Counted from the stretch's first letter, positions 1 through 6,086 are shown. The stretch: 12,183 bases of DNA from CAZAMT01 sp964486145 (GCA_964486145.1 CAZAMT010000111.1:1-12183), one strand, 5' to 3'. Numbers and translations are program-made. Notes: generated from the letters alone by a model not told the origin.

Positions 1-42
1 TGTTGCATTAAACATAGCCTTATTAATTAACTTCGTTGAACT

Positions 43-89
43 CCCCGAAAAAATATCGGGGCAGGCAGTCCTTCCCCAATAAATCGGGG
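43..89. repeat. Pair of short CCCC/GGGG hairpins
   Basis: Two small stem-loops lie side by side. The first pairs CCCCGA (43-48) with TCGGGG (56-61) around an AT-rich 7-base loop. The second pairs CCCC (74-77) with GGGG (86-89). The string ATCGGGGCA occurs in both (55-63 and 83-91), so the two look like copies of one unit. They could be a terminator for a gene off the left edge or a dispersed intergenic repeat. Neither has a clear U-tract, so the function is unassigned. Confidence 0.45.
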
Positions 90-302
90 CAAGTTATCCT
101 TGGTTCATAAATTATTTACAATCCACTGTTTATAGAATTTTCAGAAAAATATTTCCCCTTTAAAGATATGTAAAACTACACGAATCACCAATTAAATTTT
201 ATAAGCAACCCGACTGCTACTTCATCTCTTTTTTCAGGACATTCATATATAACAAACTAAATTCCCAAAAAGGTGGAGCAAATTTTATTGATGCCAACCA
301 TC
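90..302. other. Gene-free AT-rich stretch
   Basis: This part of the left-end 378-base gap contains no open reading frame that I can support, no tRNA-like fold that I recognise and no exact TAnnTTTG promoter element. It is AT-rich and unremarkable. The notable structures of the gap are the short hairpins to its left and the inverted repeat to its right. Confidence 0.5.
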
Positions 303-366
303 AATATCCCGGGTACCCGTTATACAAAAGCATTCGATGATATAGCGGTGTATCACCCGGGATATT
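303..366. repeat. 12-bp perfect inverted repeat, 40-nt loop
   Basis: AATATCCCGGGT at 303-314 is the exact reverse complement of ACCCGGGATATT at 355-366. A bulged outer extension pairs CCAA (near 295) with TTGG (near 369). The repeat ends 12 bases beyond the stop codon of the minus-strand reductase gene, so it may be that gene's transcript end or a 3' stabilising structure. The loop is long (40 nt) and no U-tract follows on the minus strand, so it is not a typical intrinsic terminator. A short mobile or repeat element is another possibility. Confidence 0.55.
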
Positions 367-378
367 ATTGGTATGCAT

Positions 379-2073
379 CTATTTTTCCCTTGGATAATAC
401 CATGCCATGATACCTCCTTCCAGAATCTTAACATTGGTGTAACCATGAGCTTTTAACACTGTTGATGCTTCATAACCCCGTAATGATATTTTGCAAAATG
501 CGATGATTTCCTTGTTTTTGTCTTTCGGTAATTCGTCAAGCCTTTTTCGCAACATGCCAATGGGAATAAGGGTTTCTCCAATGCCAAGCCGCACGACTTC
601 ATATTCATCAGCACCTCTTACATCAAGCAGGAACATGTCATCTTTGTTATCAAGCTTTTGTTTAAGTTCAAGTACTGAGATACCATCAAAACGTCCTTTC
701 ATTTTATTTTGCATAATGTGGGCTGATGCAATGCTGTGGTCAATGGCCAGTGAAAATGGCGGAGCGTAAGGAAAATCAGCATTCACCATGTCTTCAACTG
801 TAAGATTACCTTTTATTGCTGTTGCCCAAATGGCAATTTGTTTGCTAACATCTCCGGGTCCAACGCACTGGGCACCAAGAATTTTTCCGGTAGATGTGTC
901 AACCACAAGTTTTGACACCAATAGTTTACCTTGCATAAATCCGGGTTTATCCGGACTTGCATTGATGACTGTTGTTACATCCATTCCGTTTTCATTTGCC
1001 CAGCATTCCGAAAGCCCTGTAATTCCAACATTGTAATCAAATACTTTACATATTCCGGTTTGAATCGTGCCGGGAAAAGTAACATTATTTGTGGTAGCGG
1101 CATTTTCACCTGCAACACGTCCCTGTAAATTGGCAAGATCACCATAAGGAGCCAGTACATTTTTATTGGTAATAACATTTTTTACTTCAATGCAGTCACC
1201 TGCTGCATAAATATCAGGATCAGATGTTTGCATGTATTTATTCACCATGATTCCGCCGAGGTTTCCTACATCAATGTCTGCATCTTTTGCCAGTTTCGCA
1301 TTTGGTGTTACACCAATGGCTATAACAGCAAGTTCACATGGAATTTCCGTACCGTTTTGCAGTTTCACGGCTTTTAATTTTCCGTTTTCACCCACAAATT
1401 TGGCAACCCCATTGCCGGTTATCACATTGGCTTTGGTTTTTACATAATTTTCGACCAGTTTGGCCAGGTCGTAATCAAGAAAGGCGAGCAATTGCGGAAG
1501 AAGTTCGATTACCGTAATATCAATTCCTGCCAAATGCAGCGCTTCTGTTGTTTCTATTCCAATAAGTCCGCCACCGATAACCACTGCTTTTTGGATGGTT
1601 TTAGCATCGCGGATTTTTCTCAGGTAATCGGCATCCTGCATGGACTGAAGTGTTGAAATGCCATTGAGTTCAACACCTTCAACAGGTGGAAGTTTAGGAG
1701 ATGCACCGGTTGCCAGAATGAGTTTGTCGTAGGCTATTGTTCCGGTGTTGCCGGATGTAATATCGCGGAATTCCACGGTTTTGTCTTTCCGGTTGATCCT
1801 GGTGGCTTCTGTATTGTTTTTTGCTTCAATGCCTTTGGCATTCATGTAAAATTTAGGATCGCGAACCACACCTGTAGGAGTGCTTAACAGCATGTTACGA
1901 TTATCGAAAAATCCACCAACGTAATAAGGATATCCGCACGATGCCATGGAAAGGTTTTCATCTTTCTGAAGGATTGTAATCTCCGCAAATTCATCCATCC
2001 TTCTTGCCTTTGCCGCAGCTTTTGGCCCCGCGGCTGAGCCTCCGATAACAACAATTTTTTTGTGTTTCTCCAT
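379..2073 (-). CDS. CoA-disulfide/persulfide reductase with C-terminal rhodanese domain
   Basis: This 564-residue FAD/NAD(P)H-dependent oxidoreductase belongs to the CoADR-RHD family (Npsr type), which reduces CoA disulfide, CoA persulfide or polysulfide. Visible motifs are the N-terminal FAD-binding VVIGGSAAG (8-16), the redox cysteine C46 in SMASCGYPYYVGG, an NAD(P)H-binding IGGGLIG (166-172), the second FAD motif AAGDC (290-294) and YAPPFS before the dimer-interface end. Residues ~460-564 form a rhodanese domain with the active-site loop CKISLRG, catalytic C527, which can carry a persulfide. Length and domain order match the full fusion family, so the gene looks intact. It is transcribed divergently from the DUF134 gene; the 110-bp gap holds a palindromic operator and a weak -7 element. 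Family assignment is firm. The physiological substrate (persulfide, polysulfide or CoA disulfide) is inferred and cannot be read from sequence. Confidence 0.93.
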   Translation of the reverse strand: MEKHKKIVVIGGSAAGPKAAAKARRMDEFAEITILQKDENLSMASCGYPYYVGGFFDNRNMLLSTPTGVVRDPKFYMNAKGIEAKNNTEATRINRKDKTVEFRDITSGNTGTIAYDKLILATGASPKLPPVEGVELNGISTLQSMQDADYLRKIRDAKTIQKAVVIGGGLIGIETTEALHLAGIDITVIELLPQLLAFLDYDLAKLVENYVKTKANVITGNGVAKFVGENGKLKAVKLQNGTEIPCELAVIAIGVTPNAKLAKDADIDVGNLGGIMVNKYMQTSDPDIYAAGDCIEVKNVITNKNVLAPYGDLANLQGRVAGENAATTNNVTFPGTIQTGICKVFDYNVGITGLSECWANENGMDVTTVINASPDKPGFMQGKLLVSKLVVDTSTGKILGAQCVGPGDVSKQIAIWATAIKGNLTVEDMVNADFPYAPPFSLAIDHSIASAHIMQNKMKGRFDGISVLELKQKLDNKDDMFLLDVRGADEYEVVRLGIGETLIPIGMLRKRLDELPKDKNKEIIAFCKISLRGYEASTVLKAHGYTNVKILEGGIMAWYYPREK

Positions 2074-2107
2074 GATATGATTTTAATTTTTTTTATCAAT
2101 TGAACAA

Positions 2108-2115
2108 TAAAGATA
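2108..2115 (-). promoter_or_regulatory. Weak -7 element for the reductase gene
   Basis: On the minus strand this reads TATCTTTA, matching the Bacteroidota -7 consensus TAnnTTTG except for the last base. It lies 35 bases before the start codon. The matching -33 region would fall inside the palindrome at 2131-2148, so a protein bound there could affect this promoter as well as the divergent one. Confidence 0.35.
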
Positions 2116-2130
2116 AGCGATAAAAATCAA

Positions 2131-2148
2131 AATGAACATATGTTCGTT
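2131..2148. promoter_or_regulatory. Palindromic operator 1
   Basis: AATGAACATATGTTCGTT is an inverted repeat with 8 of 9 base pairs matched, centred between 2139 and 2140. It sits in the divergent gap between the reductase and DUF134 genes. Its centre is about 18 bases upstream of the -7 element of the DUF134 promoter, that is, over the -33 region. The left half, AAATGAACA, is identical in operators 2 and 3. The shape is like ArsR/SmtB operators; the protein that reads it is not known from this window. Confidence 0.75.
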
Positions 2149-2157
2149 AATATTTCT

Positions 2158-2165
2158 TATATTTG
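2158..2165 (+). promoter_or_regulatory. -7 promoter element of the DUF134 gene
   Basis: TATATTTG is an exact match to the Bacteroidota sigma-A -7 consensus TAnnTTTG, 18 bases before the ATG at 2184. No TTG is visible at the expected -33 position, which is occupied by operator 1. A bound factor could block polymerase there or replace the missing -33 contact. Confidence 0.65.
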
Positions 2166-2183
2166 TATTGAAAATAAACAGGT

Positions 2184-2606
2184 ATGCCAAACAGAAGAAG
2201 GTTTCGAAAAATAATGATGCCTCCGCCCATGGAAGGTTTTAAACCATTTGGTATTCCGATGAAAGATTTGGAACCCGTGGTGTTGTTGTATGAAGAGTTT
2301 GAATCAGTCAGACTTACAGATTACGAAGATCTCACCCAGGAGGAAGCTGCGAGCAGAATGCATATTTCACGCCCTACATTTACACGGATCTATGATAAAG
2401 CCCGGAAAAACATTGCAAAAGCATTTGTGGAAGGAAAAGCTATTCTAATCCAGGGAGGCAGCTACATTACGGATGATTACTGGTTTCGCTGTCATCGGTG
2501 TAAAGAAGTTATGATTGCAATGAAACCCATAAAAAATTGCCGAAAGTGCAGTTCTGATGATATTGTTCAGTTAAATGAAAATCTGGCAAATGATTCCTCT
2601 GAATAA
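2184..2606 (+). CDS. DUF134 (UPF0251) HTH and zinc-ribbon protein
   Basis: This 140-residue protein is a DUF134/UPF0251 member. The N-terminus is the family's basic start (MPNRRRFRKI, then a Pro-rich stretch and FKPFGIPM). A helix-turn-helix resembling sigma factor region 4.2 covers about residues 48-72 (LTQEEAA..M.ISRPTFTRI) and is followed by ALIQGG-like residues. The C-terminus adds a four-cysteine zinc ribbon: C103, C106, C119, C122. It is presumably a cytoplasmic DNA-binding protein, but the family has no settled function. The gene starts 18 bases after an exact -7 element and lies next to a palindrome shared with two other promoters of the module, which makes it a candidate local regulator acting on itself and its neighbours. 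An ArsR-type factor elsewhere could equally read those sites. It overlaps the following small gene. Confidence 0.9.
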   Translation: MPNRRRFRKIMMPPPMEGFKPFGIPMKDLEPVVLLYEEFESVRLTDYEDLTQEEAASRMHISRPTFTRIYDKARKNIAKAFVEGKAILIQGGSYITDDYWFRCHRCKEVMIAMKPIKNCRKCSSDDIVQLNENLANDSSE

Positions 2607-2778
2607 ACCCAATGAGTACTGTATTTGCGTTCGTTGTGATATTCGCGTTCCACATAAGAGAGGCATACCCTGCCGGGATTCCGAATGCCCGAAATGCGGA
2701 AAAACCATGATGAAGGAAGGTTCCTATCATCATCGGTTATACCAGGAAAAGAAAATGAAGAATGATTCGGGAGAATGA
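2575..2778 (+). CDS. Small six-cysteine zinc-ribbon protein
   Basis: This is a 67-residue protein with six cysteines (C16, C18, C21, C33, C38, C41). Two CxxC knuckles, CVRC and CPKC, flank the segment VPHKRGIPC. This pattern predicts a zinc ribbon or small iron/zinc site. The tail after residue 45 is charged and probably unstructured. The reading frame overlaps the end of the DUF134 gene by 32 bases if it starts at 2575, or by 17 bases from the second ATG at 2590; I cannot decide between them. Overlap implies translational coupling and a shared transcript. It ends 8 bases before the stop of the convergent DUF4405 gene. The preserved cysteine pattern argues it is real and not a shadow frame. 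No function is known; a metal-binding partner of the DUF134 protein is a guess. Confidence 0.75.
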   Translation: MKIWQMIPLNKPNEYCICVRCDIRVPHKRGIPCRDSECPKCGKTMMKEGSYHHRLYQEKKMKNDSGE

Positions 2779-2786
2779 ATGTTCAT

Positions 2787-3596
2787 TTAAGAATTTGCTT
2801 TTTCCCTTAATGATTCGATGACAGCCCGTACATCGTTCATTTGAAACTGGTACCGTTTACGAAGCCATCCCAGGCGATATTCGGATTTACTCACCGGAAC
2901 TCCAATCTCAGCAGCAACAGAAGCTATGCTAACATTGTATTTATCGCAAGCCTGGTCAAGTGTCATTTTACCGTCAATATCAACTTCAAAATCCTTATGT
3001 TCATTTTTACGCAACTTTGGTTTCTTTTCATGTGACTTTTTAGGGGGGGATGCAATTGCTGCTTCGCCATTGCCTGAGTTTTTCTTTCCTGTTTGCTGAT
3101 TGGCTGGCAACTCAATGGGCTGTCCTGTTGTTTCCATATGGTTAATTCCCGAAATGTTGCTTTGTGAAAGACGTTGACGATAGCCTGGTTCAAGGATTTG
3201 TTGGGAGGGTTCAACGAGAAAGGGTAAAACTGCAAAAAAAATACCAGTGAAAATGATTCCGGTACTAAAAATAACACGCACGGGGCGTTTGGGAAATAAT
3301 TTTTTATAAATACAAACAATCATATTCCAATGAAGAATTATATGTAATATTATTAACGACACAAGAATGATACTTAACAATAAATGGATGCTTCCCCACT
3401 GATGCCTGTCCAAATTTAAAAACGTTAATTCAATATTTTGCCCATACATCGCTTTGGTTTTAAAGCCAGGCAGTAACACAAATTTTATTAAAAAGCCAAG
3501 ACCGGCAACGGCCATCATCAAAATTAGCATGATGGTATCAATAACAATGTTTAGTTTTGCTTTTTCTTTATACCATGAATTTAAAGAGGTTTTCAT
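2787..3596 (-). CDS. DUF4405 membrane protein with C-terminal helical domain
   Basis: This 269-residue protein has three predicted membrane helices at about 17-43, 68-95 and 107-128. Histidines H65, H71, H85 and H89 lie in or near the second helix, a layout like DUF4405 proteins, which resemble small b-type cytochrome subunits; heme binding is an inference. Residues ~145-200 are a Gly/Lys/Pro-rich linker. Residues ~203-267 form a separate small helical domain (K-MTLDQACDKYNVS, then RLGWLRKRYQF and NDVRAVIESL). A similar module is appended to several bacterial membrane redox proteins, from memory. The gene faces the MBL-fold gene across a 127-bp gap with operator 2 and has its own exact -7 element overlapping that operator. 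It may be a membrane electron carrier for the module. The start at 3596 gives a normal basic N-terminus before the first helix. Confidence 0.8.
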   Translation of the reverse strand: MKTSLNSWYKEKAKLNIVIDTIMLILMMAVAGLGFLIKFVLLPGFKTKAMYGQNIELTFLNLDRHQWGSIHLLLSIILVSLIILHIILHWNMIVCIYKKLFPKRPVRVIFSTGIIFTGIFFAVLPFLVEPSQQILEPGYRQRLSQSNISGINHMETTGQPIELPANQQTGKKNSGNGEAAIASPPKKSHEKKPKLRKNEHKDFEVDIDGKMTLDQACDKYNVSIASVAAEIGVPVSKSEYRLGWLRKRYQFQMNDVRAVIESLREKANS

Positions 3597-3644
3597 TATT
3601 TATTTAGTTTTAAGTTGATCGTTCATGACCGGGTTATTTTTACA

Positions 3645-3652
3645 CAAAATTA
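3645..3652 (-). promoter_or_regulatory. -7 promoter element of the DUF4405 gene
   Basis: The minus strand reads TAATTTTG, an exact TAnnTTTG match, 49 bases upstream of the DUF4405 start codon. It overlaps the left arm of operator 2, so a protein on the operator would sit directly on the promoter and most simply act as a repressor of this gene. Confidence 0.6.
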
Positions 3653-3673
3653 AATGAACATACGTTAATTTAA
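3650..3673. promoter_or_regulatory. Palindromic operator 2
   Basis: This is an inverted repeat with 10 of 12 base pairs matched, centred between 3661 and 3662; its core is AAATGAACATACGTTAATTT (3652-3671). It shares the left half AAATGAACA exactly with operators 1 and 3 and has a weaker right half. It lies between the divergent DUF4405 and MBL-fold genes and overlaps the -7 element of the former. Confidence 0.72.
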
Positions 3674-3686
3674 AATTTTTTCGTAT

Positions 3687-3694
3687 TAATTTTA
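3687..3694 (+). promoter_or_regulatory. Weak -7 element for the MBL-fold gene
   Basis: TAATTTTA matches the TAnnTTTG consensus except for the last base and lies 29 bases before the ATG at 3724. Operator 2 is centred about 25 bases upstream of it, the same offset as operator 1 has from the weak reductase promoter. Confidence 0.35.
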
Positions 3695-3723
3695 CCTGTT
3701 TTACAGCTTAAAATGCAATTGGT

Positions 3724-4503
3724 ATGCGAATCACCATTTTAACAGATAACCATGCAGGAGGAAGAACAAAAGCAGAGCATGGCTTATCTTATCTTATCGA
3801 AATTGAAAATGAGCAAATACTGTTTGACGCGGGGCAAAGCACCTTGTTCATTGAGAATGCAAAGTTATTAAACTACGACCTTTCAAAAGTGAGTTTAAAA
3901 GTACTGAGTCATGGGCATTTCGATCATGGAGATGGGTTTAAATGGCTGCCAGGAGGCAGGTTATTTTTACATCCCGGGTGTTTCGTTAACAGGTATCGAA
4001 AAGCAGATCATTCCTATATAGGTTTAAATCAAACAGAAGGTGAATTTCAATCGAATTTTAACCTGCATGCTACCGTTGAACCTGTTGAAATGGTGAAAAA
4101 TGTATATTTTCTTGGCGAAATTCCAAGAAATTCCACTTTTGAAGCACAATCTACTTCTTTTGTTTTCGAAAACGGTGATCCCGATTTCGTTACAGATGAT
4201 AGCGGCATTGTTATTGTCCTTCCGGAAGGATTGTTTGTAATAACCGGTTGTGGTCATGCAGGATTGGTAAATACACTGGAACATGCAAAAAAAACCATTG
4301 GAATAAATAAAATTTATGGTGTTATGGGTGGCTTTCACTTAAAAAGCAATAACCTGCAGACAAAGGAGACCATCAATTACCTCAAAAAGGAAAATGTATC
4401 ATTGGTTTATCCGTCACATTGTGTTGCTCTTCCGGCAATGGTCGCATTCAGCAAGGCATTTCATAATGAGCAGTTAATTACCGGGAAATCGCTAACATTT
4501 TAA
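3724..4503 (+). CDS. MBL-fold metallo-hydrolase, COG1237 type
   Basis: This 259-residue metallo-beta-lactamase-fold protein belongs to the COG1237 group, often labelled dihydropterin-ribofuranosyl-aminobenzene phosphate synthase-like after an archaeal member. The dinuclear metal site is visible: HGHFDH (H63, H65, D67, H68), H178 in TGCGHAG and H205 in GGFHL. D36 in LFDAGQS, DDSGIVI (158-164) and a final H232 in PSHC are also present. The N-terminus MRITILTDN fits the family, and there is no signal peptide, so it is cytoplasmic. The gene looks complete. It has operator 2 upstream and operator 3 follows its stop. The archaeal folate-analogue reaction is unlikely to be the role here, because methanopterin-type cofactor genes are not seen. 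A hydrolase acting on a sulfur-, phosphate- or folate-related compound is as far as sequence goes. Confidence 0.87.
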   Translation: MRITILTDNHAGGRTKAEHGLSYLIEIENEQILFDAGQSTLFIENAKLLNYDLSKVSLKVLSHGHFDHGDGFKWLPGGRLFLHPGCFVNRYRKADHSYIGLNQTEGEFQSNFNLHATVEPVEMVKNVYFLGEIPRNSTFEAQSTSFVFENGDPDFVTDDSGIVIVLPEGLFVITGCGHAGLVNTLEHAKKTIGINKIYGVMGGFHLKSNNLQTKETINYLKKENVSLVYPSHCVALPAMVAFSKAFHNEQLITGKSLTF

Positions 4504-4518
4504 AAAAGCCGGGTTTAA

Positions 4519-4534
4519 ATGAACAAATGTTCAT
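4519..4534. promoter_or_regulatory. Palindromic operator 3
   Basis: ATGAACAAATGTTCAT is a 16-bp inverted repeat with 7 of 8 pairs matched (only the centre pair fails). With the preceding AA it shares AAATGAACA with operators 1 and 2. Its centre is about 18 bases upstream of the exact -7 element at 4544, the same offset as operator 1 has from the DUF134 promoter. Confidence 0.75.
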
Positions 4535-4543
4535 AATATTTTC

Positions 4544-4551
4544 TAACTTTG
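4544..4551 (+). promoter_or_regulatory. -7 promoter element of the DUF5320-NifX-DUF89 operon
   Basis: TAACTTTG is an exact match to TAnnTTTG, 41 bases before the DUF5320 start codon. There is no recognisable TTG at -33; operator 3 covers that position. Confidence 0.65.
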
Positions 4552-4592
4552 TATAAAATTGTATTATGTTGAATTATTAAAATCATAGAATT

Positions 4593-4802
4593 ATGCCAGC
4601 AGGAGATAAAACAGGACCAATGGGCAACGGGTCCAGAACAGGAAGACAGTTGGGATATTGTTCAGGAAATGATGCACCGGGTTTTGAAAGTGGATTCGGT
4701 TTAGGTCGCGGAAGAAGAAAGTTTTCGGGGCAGGGCAGAGGCAGAGGGGGAAGAGGTTTTGGCTTTGGCCGTGGAAGAGGCAATAATGCTTCGAACAGTT
4801 AA
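4593..4802 (+). CDS. Gly/Arg-rich DUF5320-type small protein
   Basis: This 69-residue protein begins with the DUF5320 signature (MPAGDKTGPMGNGSRTGRQLGYC). From residue 34 on it is low-complexity Gly/Arg/Phe sequence (GLGRGRR, then repeated GRGRG and GFG units). One cysteine is visible (C23). Many family members carry a C-terminal coiled coil, which this one lacks. The family has no established function; in other genomes such genes tend to sit beside NifX/Mrp-type genes, from memory. It is the first gene after operator 3 and an exact -7 element, and is followed after 88 bases by the NifX-type gene. The minus-strand frame over the same bases is a Pro-rich shadow of the Gly codons. A disordered nucleic-acid- or metal-binding role is possible but unproven. 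Confidence 0.78.
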   Translation: MPAGDKTGPMGNGSRTGRQLGYCSGNDAPGFESGFGLGRGRRKFSGQGRGRGGRGFGFGRGRGNNASNS

Positions 4803-4890
4803 TTCATAAAAACCGGATAGTTGTATTTTTTTGCTCGATTATTGTGAATCCGAGTGAGGATAGAATTGTATATCATTTAAAATAAAATTA

Positions 4891-5229
4891 ATGAAACAAA
4901 AAATTGCGATACCCACCAAAAATAAGGCATTATGTGCTCATTTTGGTCATTGTGACGAGTTTGCTATTTTCGAAATTAATGAAAATCAAGTGGCGAGTGA
5001 AACGTTCATCACACCTCCTCCGCATCAACCCGGAATTTTGCCTGGATGGCTGGCAGAGCAAGGCGTTACGCATGTCATTTCGGGAGGCATGGGAAACAGG
5101 GCAATCAGCCTTCTGAATCAATTTAAGATTAGTTCTCAGGTAGGAGCCCCTAATAAACCAGCAAAGGATCTGGTAAATGATTATCTTGCAGACAACCTGG
5201 TTACGGGCAACAATCAATGTGACCATTAA
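4891..5229 (+). CDS. NifX/NifB-type iron-molybdenum cofactor-binding domain protein
   Basis: This is a 112-residue single-domain member of the dinitrogenase iron-molybdenum cofactor biosynthesis family (NifX/NafY/NifB C-terminal fold). Seen features are the IAIPT start, CAHFGHCDEF (C15, H17, H20, C21), the PPHQPGILPGWLAEQGV stretch, ISGGMGNRAI (84-93 region), and a C-terminal CDH. The ribonuclease-H-like fold of this family binds metal-sulfur clusters; Desulfovibrio orange protein, with a Mo-Cu sulfide cluster, is a relative. No nif structural genes are nearby, so nitrogen fixation is not indicated. The Mrp/MinD-type ATPase often found beside such genes is absent here. It is followed after 8 bases by the DUF89 gene, clearly one operon. 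Binding or delivery of an Fe-S or heterometal-sulfide cluster is the best inference. Confidence 0.88.
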   Translation: MKQKIAIPTKNKALCAHFGHCDEFAIFEINENQVASETFITPPPHQPGILPGWLAEQGVTHVISGGMGNRAISLLNQFKISSQVGAPNKPAKDLVNDYLADNLVTGNNQCDH

Positions 5230-5237
5230 TACATGCT

Positions 5238-6086
5238 ATGCATATTGATTGTATTCCATGTTTTAGAAAACAAGCTGAGCGACTGATTGTCAAACATGGC
5301 CTTTCAGAGATACCGGCCAATGAAGTTCGTACCGAATTAAACATTATTCTCGATAAAAAGGCGGAAGCCTTTACCTCTCCGGAAGTGGGCAGGTACCTCA
5401 ACAGTCTGGTGAAATCAATTAGTGGCATTACCGATTTGTACGCCAAAGAAAAAAAGGAGTACAATGAAATGATATTGCAGCGGTATGACGAATTGAATCG
5501 TCTTGTTCAGGCATCTGATAATCCGAAATTCACAGCTTTACGGTATGCACTTGCAGGAAATATCATTGATTTTGGCCCTCCGAATGAATTCAATGCACAG
5601 GTTGCATTCAGCGAGGCGTTGCAAAAAGAGCCATCCATCAATCATTCCGAAACCTTATTTAAGGAGCTAAACGATGCCAAAACTGTTCTCTATCTCGGAG
5701 ATAATGCCGGTGAAATTGTTGCGGATAAACTATTCATAGAAACCATTAACCATCCAAATCTTTATTTTGCAGTAAGAGGCAGTTATGTAATGAATGACAT
5801 TACCATGGAAGATGCTCATTTTGTGGGTATTGATCAATTAGCAACCGTAATTTCGAATGGTTATGATGCCCCGTCAACCATTCTGTCAGCTTGTTCTCCC
5901 GAATTCATGGAAATTTATAATAAAGCTGATATAATCATTTCGAAAGGCCAGGGAAATCTGGAAGGACTGATTAAAGAAAAAAATAAGAATATTTATTTTC
6001 TGTTGATGGTTAAATGCGATGTGATGGCAAGGCAGGTCGGTGTTAATCAGGGCGATGTGGTTGTTTGGAATAATCAAAGCACCTGA
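5238..6086 (+). CDS. DUF89/ARMT1-like metal-dependent phosphatase-type protein
   Basis: This 282-residue protein belongs to the prokaryotic single-domain DUF89 subfamily (AF1104-like). Its hallmarks are the N-terminal CIPC pair (C5, C8) in a helical bundle, LGDNAGEI with D155/N156 as metal-binding residues, RGSYVMNDIT (180-189, N186/D187), SKGQGN (235-240) and a late VKCDVMARQVGV. Eukaryotic and yeast relatives are metal-dependent damage-control phosphatases that act on sugar phosphates or phosphometabolites; the Cys-containing prokaryotic group has no proven substrate. It is the last gene of the operon started at operator 3, 8 bases after the NifX-type gene, and this pairing suggests a link to cofactor or damaged-metabolite handling. 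The gene looks complete, with the ATG at 5238 giving the expected Cys-rich N-terminus. Confidence 0.85.
   Translation: MHIDCIPCFRKQAERLIVKHGLSEIPANEVRTELNIILDKKAEAFTSPEVGRYLNSLVKSISGITDLYAKEKKEYNEMILQRYDELNRLVQASDNPKFTALRYALAGNIIDFGPPNEFNAQVAFSEALQKEPSINHSETLFKELNDAKTVLYLGDNAGEIVADKLFIETINHPNLYFAVRGSYVMNDITMEDAHFVGIDQLATVISNGYDAPSTILSACSPEFMEIYNKADIIISKGQGNLEGLIKEKNKNIYFLLMVKCDVMARQVGVNQGDVVVWNNQST

Noticed and set aside
303..366. Insertion sequence ends
   Set aside because: Only 40 bases lie between the arms, with no transposase and no flanking target duplication that I can see.
2774..2787. AATGAATGTTCATT, a near match to the operator between two convergent stop codons
   Set aside because: It contains one good half-site (ATGTTCATTT), but the arms are two bases closer than in the three real sites and it is not near a promoter. 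Probably chance or a relic.
3724..4503. Literal reading of the MBL-fold gene as a methanopterin-pathway synthase
   Set aside because: That label spread from an archaeal protein; nothing else in the window belongs to that pathway.
4583..4783. Pro/Leu-rich 66-residue frame on the minus strand
   Set aside because: It is the antisense of the Gly/Arg codons of the DUF5320 gene and has no independent support.
4891..5229. Sign of nitrogen fixation because of the NifX-type gene
   Set aside because: No nifH, D, K, E, N or B gene is near, and single-domain members of this family are common in organisms that do not fix nitrogen.
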